NCBI RefSeq assembly: GCF_014490035.1
Contig: NZ_CP061008.1
Coordinates: 3,658,001-3,722,000, forward strand
Direction of reading: 5' to 3'
Source: Achromobacter xylosoxidans
Lineage (GTDB): Bacteria > Pseudomonadota > Gammaproteobacteria > Burkholderiales > Burkholderiaceae_B
Length of the DNA: 64,000 bases
Program-made: the position numbers and the translations under genes
The notes under the pieces: model-generated
Database searches by the model: none
Told to the model about the DNA's origin: nothing
What the model saw: the letters and a program-made list of their open reading frames with translations, nothing else
In this document: positions 15,975 to 23,855 of the stretch, in pieces
How the letters are laid out: every line of letters begins with the position of its first letter
How positions within the stretch are numbered: position 1 is the stretch's first letter

Positions 15975-17912
15975 TCAAGCGGCCTGGCGTTCGCTGCCGG
16001 GCAAGGTCAGCGCGACGCGCGTGCCGGCGCCGGGCTGCGATTCAAGTTTTATCACGGCGCGCATGCGCGCGGCGCGTTCGCGCATGATGTGCAGGCCCAC
16101 GTGCGATTCGCCGCGTTCGGCCACCTCGGCGGGGTCGTACCCTTGGCCGTCGTCGGCAATGACCAGGCTGAAGTCGCGGTCGTTGGCGACGTCAATGCGC
16201 ACGTGGCTGGCTTCGGAATGCTTGCGCACGTTGGACAGCGCTTCCTGCAGGATGAAGAGCACCTGCAACTGCTCGTCGGGTGCCAGCGGCGCGCCCGCGC
16301 CAGGGCCGAAGCGCAGCTCGGTTTCGATCCCGGTCTGCCGCCGGAACCGCGCCACGGTGTCTTCGATACCGGCCTGCAGGTCGCCCTGCGACAGCTTGGT
16401 GCGGAAGTTGGTCAGCAGTTCGCGCACGTCCTGGTAGCTTTCGTCCACGCCGGTACGCAACAGCGGCAGGATCTCGTCGATCTCCGCCTGGTCGCCGCGC
16501 TTGACGGCAGCGTCCAGCATCTGCAATTGCAGGTTCAGGAAGTTCAGGCCCTGCGCCAGGCTGTCGTGCAGCCCCTGCGCCACTAGCCCGCGTTCGCGCA
16601 CCACCGCCAGTTGGCGCGCCTGCGCGCTGAGGCGGCGGTTGTCCAGGGCCACGCCCAGATGCTGGCCCAGCGTTTCCAGCAACTGCGATTCGGCCGGTGA
16701 CAAGCGGCGCTGCTGGCGGAAATGCAGGGAATATGAACCCAGCACCTCGTCGCGCGTGACGATGCGGAACACGGCCACGCTGGCAAAGCCGTCGCGCTGG
16801 CAATTCAGTTCCATGGCCGGCGGCGACTCGCGGAAATCCTGGATGACGATGACCCCAGCCTGCCGCGTGGCGACGCCGCAATAGCAGTCGTTCACACGCA
16901 TGCAATGCTCGGACTCGACCAGTTCGTCCGACAGCCCCACCGACACCATCAGGTTGAGCTTCTCGTTGTTGGGATCCAGCGCCCGGATGCTGCCGCCCTC
17001 GGCGTCGAACTGCAGCATCACGCGCCGCAAGAAGCCGTCGCACAGCGCCTCGATCTCGTTGGGCTGGTTCAGGAAGGCGGCCATGTCGTAGAGCGCGCCG
17101 ATGTCGCGGTTCTGCGCGGCCAGTTGCGCGGTCTTTTCTTCCACCCGCCGCTCCAGGCCGGTGTACAGATCCTGCAATTCATCGGCCATGCGGTTGTAGC
17201 CGCGTGCCAGCACGCCGAACTCGTCCTGGCTTTCCACCGGCAGCCGGGTGCTGAATTCCCTGGCCGCCATGCGTTGCAGGCCATCGCGCAGGCGCAGTAC
17301 CGGCGAAATGATCCAGAGGTAAAGCAGGTAGATCATTGCCAGCGTGCCGGCGCTGGCGATAGCCGCCAGCACGCCCTGCGACAACCGCAGCGAGGTGGTC
17401 TTGCCGGCGTTGTCCTGTTCGATCATGCGCACCAGCGTGTCGGCCCGGGCCACGAATTCTGGCAGGGTCTCCAGATAGGTGGCGGCATCCGGCTGGGCCA
17501 GGGCGCGCGTGGCGGCCGGCTTCATGATGTCGTACCAGTAGGCGGCCACGTCATGCCATTGCTTGCGGATGGCCTGGTCGTTGGGAATGAACAGCGGGCG
17601 CGCGGGGTTGCCGCGCGCCAGCCGCGCGATGGTGTCGTCCATGAGCAGGACCTGCTCGTTGGTGCGGAACTCGCGTCCGGCCTGCGGCCGCATCAGCTCC
17701 ACCGCCACGCGGTTGGCCCGCATGCGCAGGCTGCCCGTGTCGTTGATGGCCGCGCCCGCGCCTTCCAGCTGCCAGGACAGCCATAGCGTCCAGCTGACCA
17801 TGGACAGCACCACCACCAGCGCCACCAGCGAGCTGATGACGATGCGCGTGGACAGGCGATGCCAGGGCGAAGGCAGGCCGTCGGCTGGGGCGGCGGTATC
17901 GGTGGGCTTCAT
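15975..17912 (-). CDS. narX: Nitrate/nitrite sensor histidine kinase NarX
   Basis: 645 residues from the ATG at 17912. Layout: TM1 (about 22-46), a periplasmic sensor with the nitrate-binding P-box-like INDTGSLRMRANR (about 56-68), TM2 (about 178-200), HAMP, a GAF-like central domain, then HisKA_3 with H449 in QGLHDSLAQGLN and an HATPase domain (NVRKHSEASH, DDGQGYD). It is somewhat longer than E. coli NarX (598). The partner NarL follows with overlapping codons. It senses nitrate in the periplasm and phosphorylates NarL. A cysteine-containing central region (HCMRVNDCYCGVA) resembles the NarX/NarQ cysteine cluster. Confidence 0.93.
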   Translation of the reverse strand: MKPTDTAAPADGLPSPWHRLSTRIVISSLVALVVVLSMVSWTLWLSWQLEGAGAAINDTGSLRMRANRVAVELMRPQAGREFRTNEQVLLMDDTIARLARGNPARPLFIPNDQAIRKQWHDVAAYWYDIMKPAATRALAQPDAATYLETLPEFVARADTLVRMIEQDNAGKTTSLRLSQGVLAAIASAGTLAMIYLLYLWIISPVLRLRDGLQRMAAREFSTRLPVESQDEFGVLARGYNRMADELQDLYTGLERRVEEKTAQLAAQNRDIGALYDMAAFLNQPNEIEALCDGFLRRVMLQFDAEGGSIRALDPNNEKLNLMVSVGLSDELVESEHCMRVNDCYCGVATRQAGVIVIQDFRESPPAMELNCQRDGFASVAVFRIVTRDEVLGSYSLHFRQQRRLSPAESQLLETLGQHLGVALDNRRLSAQARQLAVVRERGLVAQGLHDSLAQGLNFLNLQLQMLDAAVKRGDQAEIDEILPLLRTGVDESYQDVRELLTNFRTKLSQGDLQAGIEDTVARFRRQTGIETELRFGPGAGAPLAPDEQLQVLFILQEALSNVRKHSEASHVRIDVANDRDFSLVIADDGQGYDPAEVAERGESHVGLHIMRERAARMRAVIKLESQPGAGTRVALTLPGSERQAA

Positions 17913-17991
17913 GGCTTTCAACGCGGTCTTGCTGGAGGAATGCTGCGGCTTCCAGTGTAGCCGCAGCGCCTCTTGTTCCGGAGCCACGCCC

Positions 17992-18489
17992 TCAAGCCAG
18001 CCCCAGGGCGCGGCAAATGAAATCCGCGACTTGCGCCGGCTCGTTGACCGGCAGGCAGGGCAAATCGGTATCCAGCGGCGCGTCGGTGGCCACCGCCAGG
18101 AAACTGCTGTCTTGCGCATGCAGGGGCGGCTTGCCCAAGGTAGGCCGGTACACTTCGATGCGCGGGATCGCGGCCTGCTTGAAGCCTTCGACCAGCACCA
18201 GGTCGGCCGGCGACAGGCGCCCCAGTTGCTCGTCCAGCGTGGGCTCCGGCGCGTCGCGCAGCTCGTGGACGATGGCGTAGCGGAACGGCGAGGCCACCAT
18301 CACCTCCAGGGCGCCCGCCTGGCGGAAGCGCGCGCTGTCCTTGCCGGGCGGCTCCATCTGGAAATCGTGGTGGCTGTGCTTGATGACGCTGACCCGCAGG
18401 CCGCGCGCGGCCAGCAGCGGCAACATGGCCTCGATCAGGGTGGTCTTGCCGCTGCCGGAACGGCCGGCGATGCCGAAAACTGGGGTCAT
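17992..18489 (-). CDS. mobB: Molybdopterin-guanine dinucleotide biosynthesis adaptor MobB
   Basis: 165 residues from the ATG at 18489, overlapping the carbonic anhydrase stop (ATGA); GGAGC lies just upstream. Walker A is GRSGSGKTTL (about 8-17). Other marks are SVIKHSHHDFQMEPPGKDS and LVLVEGFKQAAIPRIEVYRP, both typical of MobB. It is a GTP-binding helper for MobA in making the MGD cofactor of nitrate reductase. It closes the narGHJI-moaA unit, 79 bp before narX. MobA itself is not in the window. Confidence 0.92.
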   Translation of the reverse strand: MTPVFGIAGRSGSGKTTLIEAMLPLLAARGLRVSVIKHSHHDFQMEPPGKDSARFRQAGALEVMVASPFRYAIVHELRDAPEPTLDEQLGRLSPADLVLVEGFKQAAIPRIEVYRPTLGKPPLHAQDSSFLAVATDAPLDTDLPCLPVNEPAQVADFICRALGLA

Positions 18490-19145
18490 GCAAGCTCCGT
18501 GAACAATGGGCATACGATGGGCAGGAATCCATCCGCCCGCGCCGAGTATGCCAGCAAAGCGCCCGCCACCAGGTCGAAGTACCAGCCATGCAGGGTCAGG
18601 CTGCCCGCCTCCACCGCGCGCCGCACAAAGGGCAGGTCTTCCAGATTGCGCAGCGAAATCAGGATCGAGGCCTGCTCGCAGGCGCGACGGCGTTCGGCCG
18701 CGGTCGCCTGCGGCATCTGCTGCAGCACCTGCCTGCGGGCCGGTTCCGCGATGTCCATCCAGCGCTCCAGGTAGTCGGTCTCGCCGTCGCCCCGGGTGCG
18801 CCGGTCCATCAGCGCCCGTATGCCGCCGCAGTGGGCGTGGCCCAGCACGATGATGCGGCTGACCTGCAACTGCTCCACCGCGAACTGTATCGCGGCCAGC
18901 ACGCCCTGCAGGCCGCGGTCGGTGCTGGCCGGCGGCACCAGGTTGGCGACATTGCGCACCGTGAAAATGTCGCCGGGGTCGCAGCCCAGCAGCATGGCCG
19001 GATCCACCCGCGAATCGCAGCAGCCCACCAGCAAGGTGCTGGGGTGCTGGCCTTCGCAGAGATTGCGGTATAGCGATGGCGCGTCCTCGTAGTACTGCTG
19101 CTGAAAGCGCTGGAAGCCGTCGACCAGCCGTTCGATGTCGCGCAT
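18486..19145 (-). CDS. Beta-class carbonic anhydrase
   Basis: 219 residues from the ATG at 19145 (GGGAGG five bases upstream). Zinc ligands of the beta class are C42 and D44 in CCDSR, and H103 and C106 in HAHC. FTVRNVANLVPP and LHGWYFDLVAGAL are family signatures. It interconverts CO2 and bicarbonate in the cytoplasm. It starts one base after the moaA stop and its own stop overlaps the mobB start, so it is translated together with molybdenum-cofactor genes. Why a carbonic anhydrase belongs to a nitrate-respiration operon is unclear; pH or bicarbonate balance during anaerobic growth is one idea. Confidence 0.93.
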   Translation of the reverse strand: MRDIERLVDGFQRFQQQYYEDAPSLYRNLCEGQHPSTLLVGCCDSRVDPAMLLGCDPGDIFTVRNVANLVPPASTDRGLQGVLAAIQFAVEQLQVSRIIVLGHAHCGGIRALMDRRTRGDGETDYLERWMDIAEPARRQVLQQMPQATAAERRRACEQASILISLRNLEDLPFVRRAVEAGSLTLHGWYFDLVAGALLAYSARADGFLPIVCPLFTELA

Positions 19146-19146
19146 G

Positions 19147-20145
19147 TCAGCCTCCCGTCTGCGCCATGAAGCGCACGATGCGTTCCGGACGGGCCACAAA
19201 ATCGTGGCGTTCCGGCTTGGCGGCGATGCCGGCCCGGATCGCCTGGATCAATTCGGCGTCGCTGGCGCCCGCGCGCAGCAGGCGGCCCAGCGGCACCTGG
19301 TCTTCCTGCCCCAGGCACAAGTACAGGGTGCCGTCCACGCCCAGCCGGACGCGGTTGCAGCTCGCGCAGAAATGGCGCGACATGGGGGTGATCACGCCCA
19401 GCACGGGCGTCCCATGGCCCGTGGTCCAGTAGCGCGCCGGTCCCGCGCCCGCCCCGCCCAGGGCGGGAACCAGGCCGGTTTCGGCGGCCAGCCGTGCTCC
19501 CAGGGCATTCAAGTCGGTGTGGGCGTAGCCCTGGCCGCAGCTGCCCATGGGCATGGGCTCGATCAGGCGCAGCACGAAGCCCTGCGCCACCGCGTAATCC
19601 AGCAGCCTGCGCACTTCGGCCTCGGGCGTGGCCGCATGCACCACGCTGTTGAGCTTGATGGGCGCAAAGCCCGCCTGCTTGGCCGCCGCCAGCCCGGCCA
19701 GCACCGACTCCAGGCAATCCCGGCCGGTGATCTGGCTGAAGGCGGCGGCATCCAGCGTGTCCAGGCTGATGTTCAGCCGGTCCACGCCCGCGGCGCGCAG
19801 GTCGTGCGCGTGGCGCGCGAGCTGCGTGCCGTTGGTGGACACGGACAGATCCTTCAAACCGGGCATGGCGGCGATGACGCCAGCCAGACCTGCAACGCCG
19901 CGGCGCAGCAGCGGCTCGCCGCCGGTCAGCCGGACCTTGCTCACGCCCAAGCCGGCGAACAACCCCACCAGCCGCGCCATCTCGTCGTGGCGCAGCCAAT
20001 TCGCGGGGGTTTCGAATCCTTTGAAATCCTTGGGCAGGCAATAGCTGCAACGCAGGTCGCAGCGGTCCGTGACCGACACCCTCAGATAGTCGATGCGGCG
20101 GCCATGGCCGTCCACCAGGGGTCCCGCAGCCGGCTCGTCCATCAT
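19147..20145 (-). CDS. moaA: GTP 3',8-cyclase MoaA (molybdenum cofactor biosynthesis)
   Basis: 332-residue radical-SAM enzyme that starts molybdopterin synthesis by cyclising GTP. The SAM cluster motif is C29, C33, C36 in DRCDLRCSYC. The second cluster is in FCASCNRVRLGVDGTLYLC, and the C-terminus ends in the GG pair (MAQTGG) needed for activity. RLTGGEPLLR and STNGTQL are typical. The start ATG overlaps the parvulin stop (ATGATGGA). Being in the narGHJI operon, it probably raises cofactor supply when nitrate reductase is made. Confidence 0.94.
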   Translation of the reverse strand: MMDEPAAGPLVDGHGRRIDYLRVSVTDRCDLRCSYCLPKDFKGFETPANWLRHDEMARLVGLFAGLGVSKVRLTGGEPLLRRGVAGLAGVIAAMPGLKDLSVSTNGTQLARHAHDLRAAGVDRLNISLDTLDAAAFSQITGRDCLESVLAGLAAAKQAGFAPIKLNSVVHAATPEAEVRRLLDYAVAQGFVLRLIEPMPMGSCGQGYAHTDLNALGARLAAETGLVPALGGAGAGPARYWTTGHGTPVLGVITPMSRHFCASCNRVRLGVDGTLYLCLGQEDQVPLGRLLRAGASDAELIQAIRAGIAAKPERHDFVARPERIVRFMAQTGG

Positions 20146-20903
20146 GCGGCGCTCCCGCTGTAGACGCGCTCGGGCTCTTCGCCCTGCAGGTCTATACCCT
20201 GGATGTCGGCGCGTTCGACCAGCAGCTTGGCGTACTGGCGCCAGGCCGTATCGCGGCTCATGGACGACAGCGCGGCGGCGATCTGTCCGGCCACATGCTC
20301 GTAGGGTTGCATGCGGCCTTCGATACGCCGCGTGACGCGCACGATATGCAGGCCGTGGCGGGTTTCCAGCAACTGCGGCAACAGGCCTCCCGCGGGCAGC
20401 GCGAACACCGCCCGCTCGAATTCCGGCACCGTGTCGCCGCGGCCCAGTTGGCCCAGGCTGCCGCCCACCGCGGCGGACGGGCAGTTCGATTGTTCGCGCG
20501 CCACCTCGGCGAAGCGCGACGGATCTTCCATCAACTCCGCCAGCACGGCGTTGCCATGGGCCCGCAGCATGTCCAGGTTCACGCCCGGCGTGACCTGGAA
20601 CAGGATGTGGTCCGCCTCGATCAGCTCACCCGCCATGAAGCGTTGCGGGTGCATCTGGTAGAAGCGGCGGCAGGCGGCCTCGTCGGCCTCGGGCGCCGGC
20701 GCCTCGCGGGCCAGCAAGGCGCCGATGGCGCCCTCCTCGTCCGCGGGGTCCAGGCCCAGCCGGCTGGCCTCGTCCAGCAGCACGCGGCGCAGCACCAGGG
20801 CGGTGATCGCCTCGCGCATGGGATTGCCGGCCTCCGCATGCAGCGGCAGTTCGCGTTCCAGATCCGCGTCGTTCAGTTCGACGCCATTGACGATGACAGG
20901 CAT
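20142..20903 (-). CDS. Parvulin-type peptidyl-prolyl isomerase of the nar operon
   Basis: 253 residues, no signal peptide, so cytoplasmic. An N-terminal helical part resembles NifM/SurA-type chaperones. The rotamase domain (about 95-195) reads EADHILFQVTPG, SNCPSAAVGGSLGQLGRGDTVPEFERAVFALPAGGL and ETRHGLHIVRV. Co-transcribed downstream of narI (22 bp gap, good GGAG) and overlapping moaA. In many pseudomonads and betaproteobacteria a similar gene follows narI; it is thought to help fold or assemble nitrate reductase. Function in this strain is inferred from place. Confidence 0.88.
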   Translation of the reverse strand: MPVIVNGVELNDADLERELPLHAEAGNPMREAITALVLRRVLLDEASRLGLDPADEEGAIGALLAREAPAPEADEAACRRFYQMHPQRFMAGELIEADHILFQVTPGVNLDMLRAHGNAVLAELMEDPSRFAEVAREQSNCPSAAVGGSLGQLGRGDTVPEFERAVFALPAGGLLPQLLETRHGLHIVRVTRRIEGRMQPYEHVAGQIAAALSSMSRDTAWRQYAKLLVERADIQGIDLQGEEPERVYSGSAA

Positions 20904-20925
20904 GGTCGGCTCCTGGGACAGGGAA

Positions 20926-21609
20926 TCAGCGCGGACGGACCAGCTGCCAGGCGCGGCCCAGATAGCCCACCGAGGCGAAGCCGCTCCAGACGTGGACCAG
21001 GCGCGTGAACGGAAAGATCACGAACAGCGTGAGGCCCATGAAGAGGTGCGCCTTGAACAGCAGCGGCACGTCGGCAATATGGCTGGCCGCGTCGCCCTGG
21101 AAGGTGACGATGTGCTGCGCCCAGGTCATCAGGCGCACCATCATTTCACCATCCATGTGGCCGGCCGACAGCGCGATGGTGGACAGGCCCAGCAACAGCG
21201 TGACCAGGATCCACAACAGCAGCAGCTTGTCGCCGGACCGCGTGGTGGCGCGGATGCGCGGGTCGCTCAGGCGGCGATGGATCAGGATCAGGAGGCCGAT
21301 CAGGCACAGCCCGCCCATGACGCCGCCGGCCACCATGGCCACGGTCTGCTTCAGGCTGTGCGACACGCCCAGCGTGTCCCACACCACCACCGGCGTCAGC
21401 AATCCGGCCAGATGCCCGAAGAACAGGCCCAGGATGCCGACGTGGAACAGGATGTTGCCCAGCCGCAATTGCCCGCGGTGCAGCAGCTGCGAGCTGTCCG
21501 TCTTCCAGGTGTATTGCTCGCGCTCGAAGCGCACGAGGCTGCCCAACAGGAAGATCGTCAGCGCGATGTAGGGATAGATGCCGAAGAAGAACTGATTCAG
21601 GGAGTTCAT
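20926..21609 (-). CDS. narI: Respiratory nitrate reductase, gamma subunit (cytochrome b) NarI
   Basis: 227-residue inner-membrane diheme cytochrome b with five predicted TM helices. It takes electrons from ubiquinol and passes them to NarH. The heme-ligand histidines are visible in LFHVGILGLFFGH and in the C-terminal pair LFKAHLFMGL and RLVHVWSG. Length is normal. It lies 18 bp after narJ in narGHJI and before a parvulin gene. Confidence 0.95.
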   Translation of the reverse strand: MNSLNQFFFGIYPYIALTIFLLGSLVRFEREQYTWKTDSSQLLHRGQLRLGNILFHVGILGLFFGHLAGLLTPVVVWDTLGVSHSLKQTVAMVAGGVMGGLCLIGLLILIHRRLSDPRIRATTRSGDKLLLLWILVTLLLGLSTIALSAGHMDGEMMVRLMTWAQHIVTFQGDAASHIADVPLLFKAHLFMGLTLFVIFPFTRLVHVWSGFASVGYLGRAWQLVRPR

Positions 21610-21627
21610 GATGCGTCGTCCTGAAGA

Positions 21628-22275
21628 TTAATGAGCCGCGGGCGCGCGGGGATAGAAGCGCACGGTCTGCGCGCCATCGCCCGAGAACGGCCGCAGCAGC
21701 GGTTCCACGCCGTCCGCGCCTATGCCGAACGTTTCCATCGCCTCGTCCATGTCGCGCACGGGCGCCTCGGTCTGTTCGCGCGGAATCACGCGGGACTGGG
21801 CACGCAGCACCGCGAAGATGCAGGCGTAGGGGCTTTCGCCCTTGGCCAGGCGCGCGCCGATGGCGGCCAGCACGTGGATGGCATCGTCCAGCAGGTCCTG
21901 CGCCTGGGCCGGGTCGATGACGCCCAGGAACTCCAGGAACAGCGGCACATGGTCAGGCAGCTCGGACACCACAGGCTCGAATCCGTGCTCGCGGTAGGTG
22001 TCCAGCAGGTCCACCATGGCCTGGCCGCGGTCGCGGCTTTCGCCGTGCACGTGTTCGAACAAGTGCAGCGAATGCGAGCGGTTGCGGTCAAAGGTGGCGA
22101 CGTAGTTCTCCTGCAGCGCGATCAGGTCGTTGGTGGCCAGGTAGCCGACCAGCGGCTGCAGGGTTTCCTCTGCGTCGGGATAGTCGGCCAAGGCGGTTTC
22201 GACTTCACCCAGCGCGTCCAGCAGCTCGGGTTCCGGGTAGCACAGCAAGGCGGAAAGCAGGCGGTAAAGACTCAT
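21628..22275 (-). CDS. narJ: Nitrate reductase assembly chaperone NarJ
   Basis: 215 residues from the ATG at 22275, with AAAGGAG upstream. This is a TorD/NarJ-family cytoplasmic chaperone that binds NarG and oversees Mo-cofactor insertion; it is not part of the final enzyme. Family signs: LLCYPEPELLDAL at the start, YVATFDRNRSHSLHLFEHVHGESRDRGQAMVDLL in the middle, and DHVPLFLEFLG. Lies 14 bp after narH. Confidence 0.95.
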   Translation of the reverse strand: MSLYRLLSALLCYPEPELLDALGEVETALADYPDAEETLQPLVGYLATNDLIALQENYVATFDRNRSHSLHLFEHVHGESRDRGQAMVDLLDTYREHGFEPVVSELPDHVPLFLEFLGVIDPAQAQDLLDDAIHVLAAIGARLAKGESPYACIFAVLRAQSRVIPREQTEAPVRDMDEAMETFGIGADGVEPLLRPFSGDGAQTVRFYPRAPAAH

Positions 22276-22289
22276 GGTTTTCTCCTTTC

Positions 22290-23855
22290 CTAGGCCGAAG
22301 CGGCCTTCTTGCGGGATTTCGGCATCTCGATGAAGATCTCGCTGCCCTGGGGCTTGCGTCCGAACAAGGTGCCTTCCGACACCCCGCCGGAGCAGCCGTT
22401 GCCGAAGGTGAAGCCGCAGCTGCCCTTCTCGTTGAAGCTGTCCTCGACGACTTCCTTGTGGCTGCTGGGTACCACGAAGCGGTCTTCGTAGTCGGCGATG
22501 GCCATGATCTTGTACATGTCCTGCACCGTGGCCTCCGTCAGCCCCACCTGGTCCAGCAAGGCCGTGTCGCGTTCGCCATGCACCGTCTCGGAGCGCTTGT
22601 AGGCGCGCATGGCCAGCATGCGTTCCAGCGCCTGCACCACCGGCGCTTCCTTGCCCGCCGTGAGCAGGTTGGCCAGGTAGCGTACCGGGATGCGCAGGCT
22701 GGAGACGTCGGGAATCATGCCGCTCTTGCCCACCGTGCGGCGCGGCATCTGGCCGGACTCGGCGGCCGTCTGGATGGGCGACAGCGGCGGGATGTACCAG
22801 ACCATGGGCAAGGTGCGGTATTCGGGATGCAGCGGGAAGGCGACGCGCCACTCCACCGCCATCTTGTAGACCGGCGATTTACGCGCGGCCTCCAGCCAAG
22901 ATTCCGGGATGCCCTGCTCGCGCGCGGCGGCAATCACCTCGGGCGAATGCGGGTCCAGGAACAGGTCGAGCTGCGACTGGTACAGGTCCTGTTCGCTGGC
23001 GGTGGACGCGGCATGCTCGATCTGGTCGGCGTCATACAGCATCACGCCCAGGTAGCGGATGCGGCCCACGCAGGTTTCCGAGCACACCGTGGGTTGACCG
23101 GCTTCGATGCGCGGATAGCAGAAGGTGCACTTCTCGGCCTTGCCGCTGCTCCAGTTGTAGTAGATCTTCTTGTACGGGCAACCCGAGATGCACATGCGCC
23201 AGCCGCGGCACTTGTCCTGGTCGACCAGCACGATGCCGTCGTCTTCACGCTTGTAGATGGAACCGGACGGGCAGCTGGCGACACAGGCCGGGTTCAGGCA
23301 GTGTTCGCACAGGCGCGGCAGGTACATCATGAAGGTGTTCTCGAAGGTCGAGTACATCTCCTTCTGCACGCCCTCGAACAAGGCGTCGCGGCTGCGCGCG
23401 CTGAATTCGCCGCCCAGGTCGTCTTCCCAGTTCGGGCCCCAATGGATCTTGTCCATTTTCTTGCCGGTCAGCACCGACACCGGACGCGCGGTGGGCGGCG
23501 TCTGCGACAGCGGCGCCTTTTGCAGGTGCTCGTAGTCGAAGGTGAACGGCTCGTAGTAGTCGTCGATCTGCGGCAGGTTCGGGTTGGCGAAGAGGTTGGC
23601 CAGGATGCGCAGCTTGCCGCCCTGGCGCGGTTCCAGCTTGCCAGCGGCGGTACGCTTCCAGCCGCCCTTCCACTTCTCCTGGTTCTCCCATTCCTTGGGA
23701 TAGCCGATGCCGGGCTTGGTTTCCACGTTGTTGAACCAGGCGTACTCGACGCCGTCGCGGCTGGTCCAGACGTTCTTGCAGGTGACCGAGCAAGTGTGGC
23801 AGCCGATGCACTTGTCCAGGTTCAGCACCATGCCGATTTGGGCGCGTATCCTCAT
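22290..23855 (-). CDS. narH: Respiratory nitrate reductase, beta subunit NarH
   Basis: 521-residue Fe-S subunit carrying three 4Fe-4S clusters and one 3Fe-4S cluster. Cysteine groups: LDKCIGCHTCSVTCKNVW, CEHCLNPACVASCPSG, DKCRGWRMCISGCPY and KCTFCYPRIE. The tryptophan in CRGWRMC replaces a cysteine, as in E. coli NarH, which makes the 3Fe-4S cluster. Its ATG overlaps the narG stop (ATGA). It wires electrons from NarI to NarG at the inner face of the membrane. Confidence 0.97.
   Translation of the reverse strand: MRIRAQIGMVLNLDKCIGCHTCSVTCKNVWTSRDGVEYAWFNNVETKPGIGYPKEWENQEKWKGGWKRTAAGKLEPRQGGKLRILANLFANPNLPQIDDYYEPFTFDYEHLQKAPLSQTPPTARPVSVLTGKKMDKIHWGPNWEDDLGGEFSARSRDALFEGVQKEMYSTFENTFMMYLPRLCEHCLNPACVASCPSGSIYKREDDGIVLVDQDKCRGWRMCISGCPYKKIYYNWSSGKAEKCTFCYPRIEAGQPTVCSETCVGRIRYLGVMLYDADQIEHAASTASEQDLYQSQLDLFLDPHSPEVIAAAREQGIPESWLEAARKSPVYKMAVEWRVAFPLHPEYRTLPMVWYIPPLSPIQTAAESGQMPRRTVGKSGMIPDVSSLRIPVRYLANLLTAGKEAPVVQALERMLAMRAYKRSETVHGERDTALLDQVGLTEATVQDMYKIMAIADYEDRFVVPSSHKEVVEDSFNEKGSCGFTFGNGCSGGVSEGTLFGRKPQGSEIFIEMPKSRKKAASA

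Noticed and set aside
14224..16437. Long plus-strand open frame opposite ubiU/narL/narX
   Set aside because: Overlaps three well-supported genes and shows low-complexity composition without a fold.
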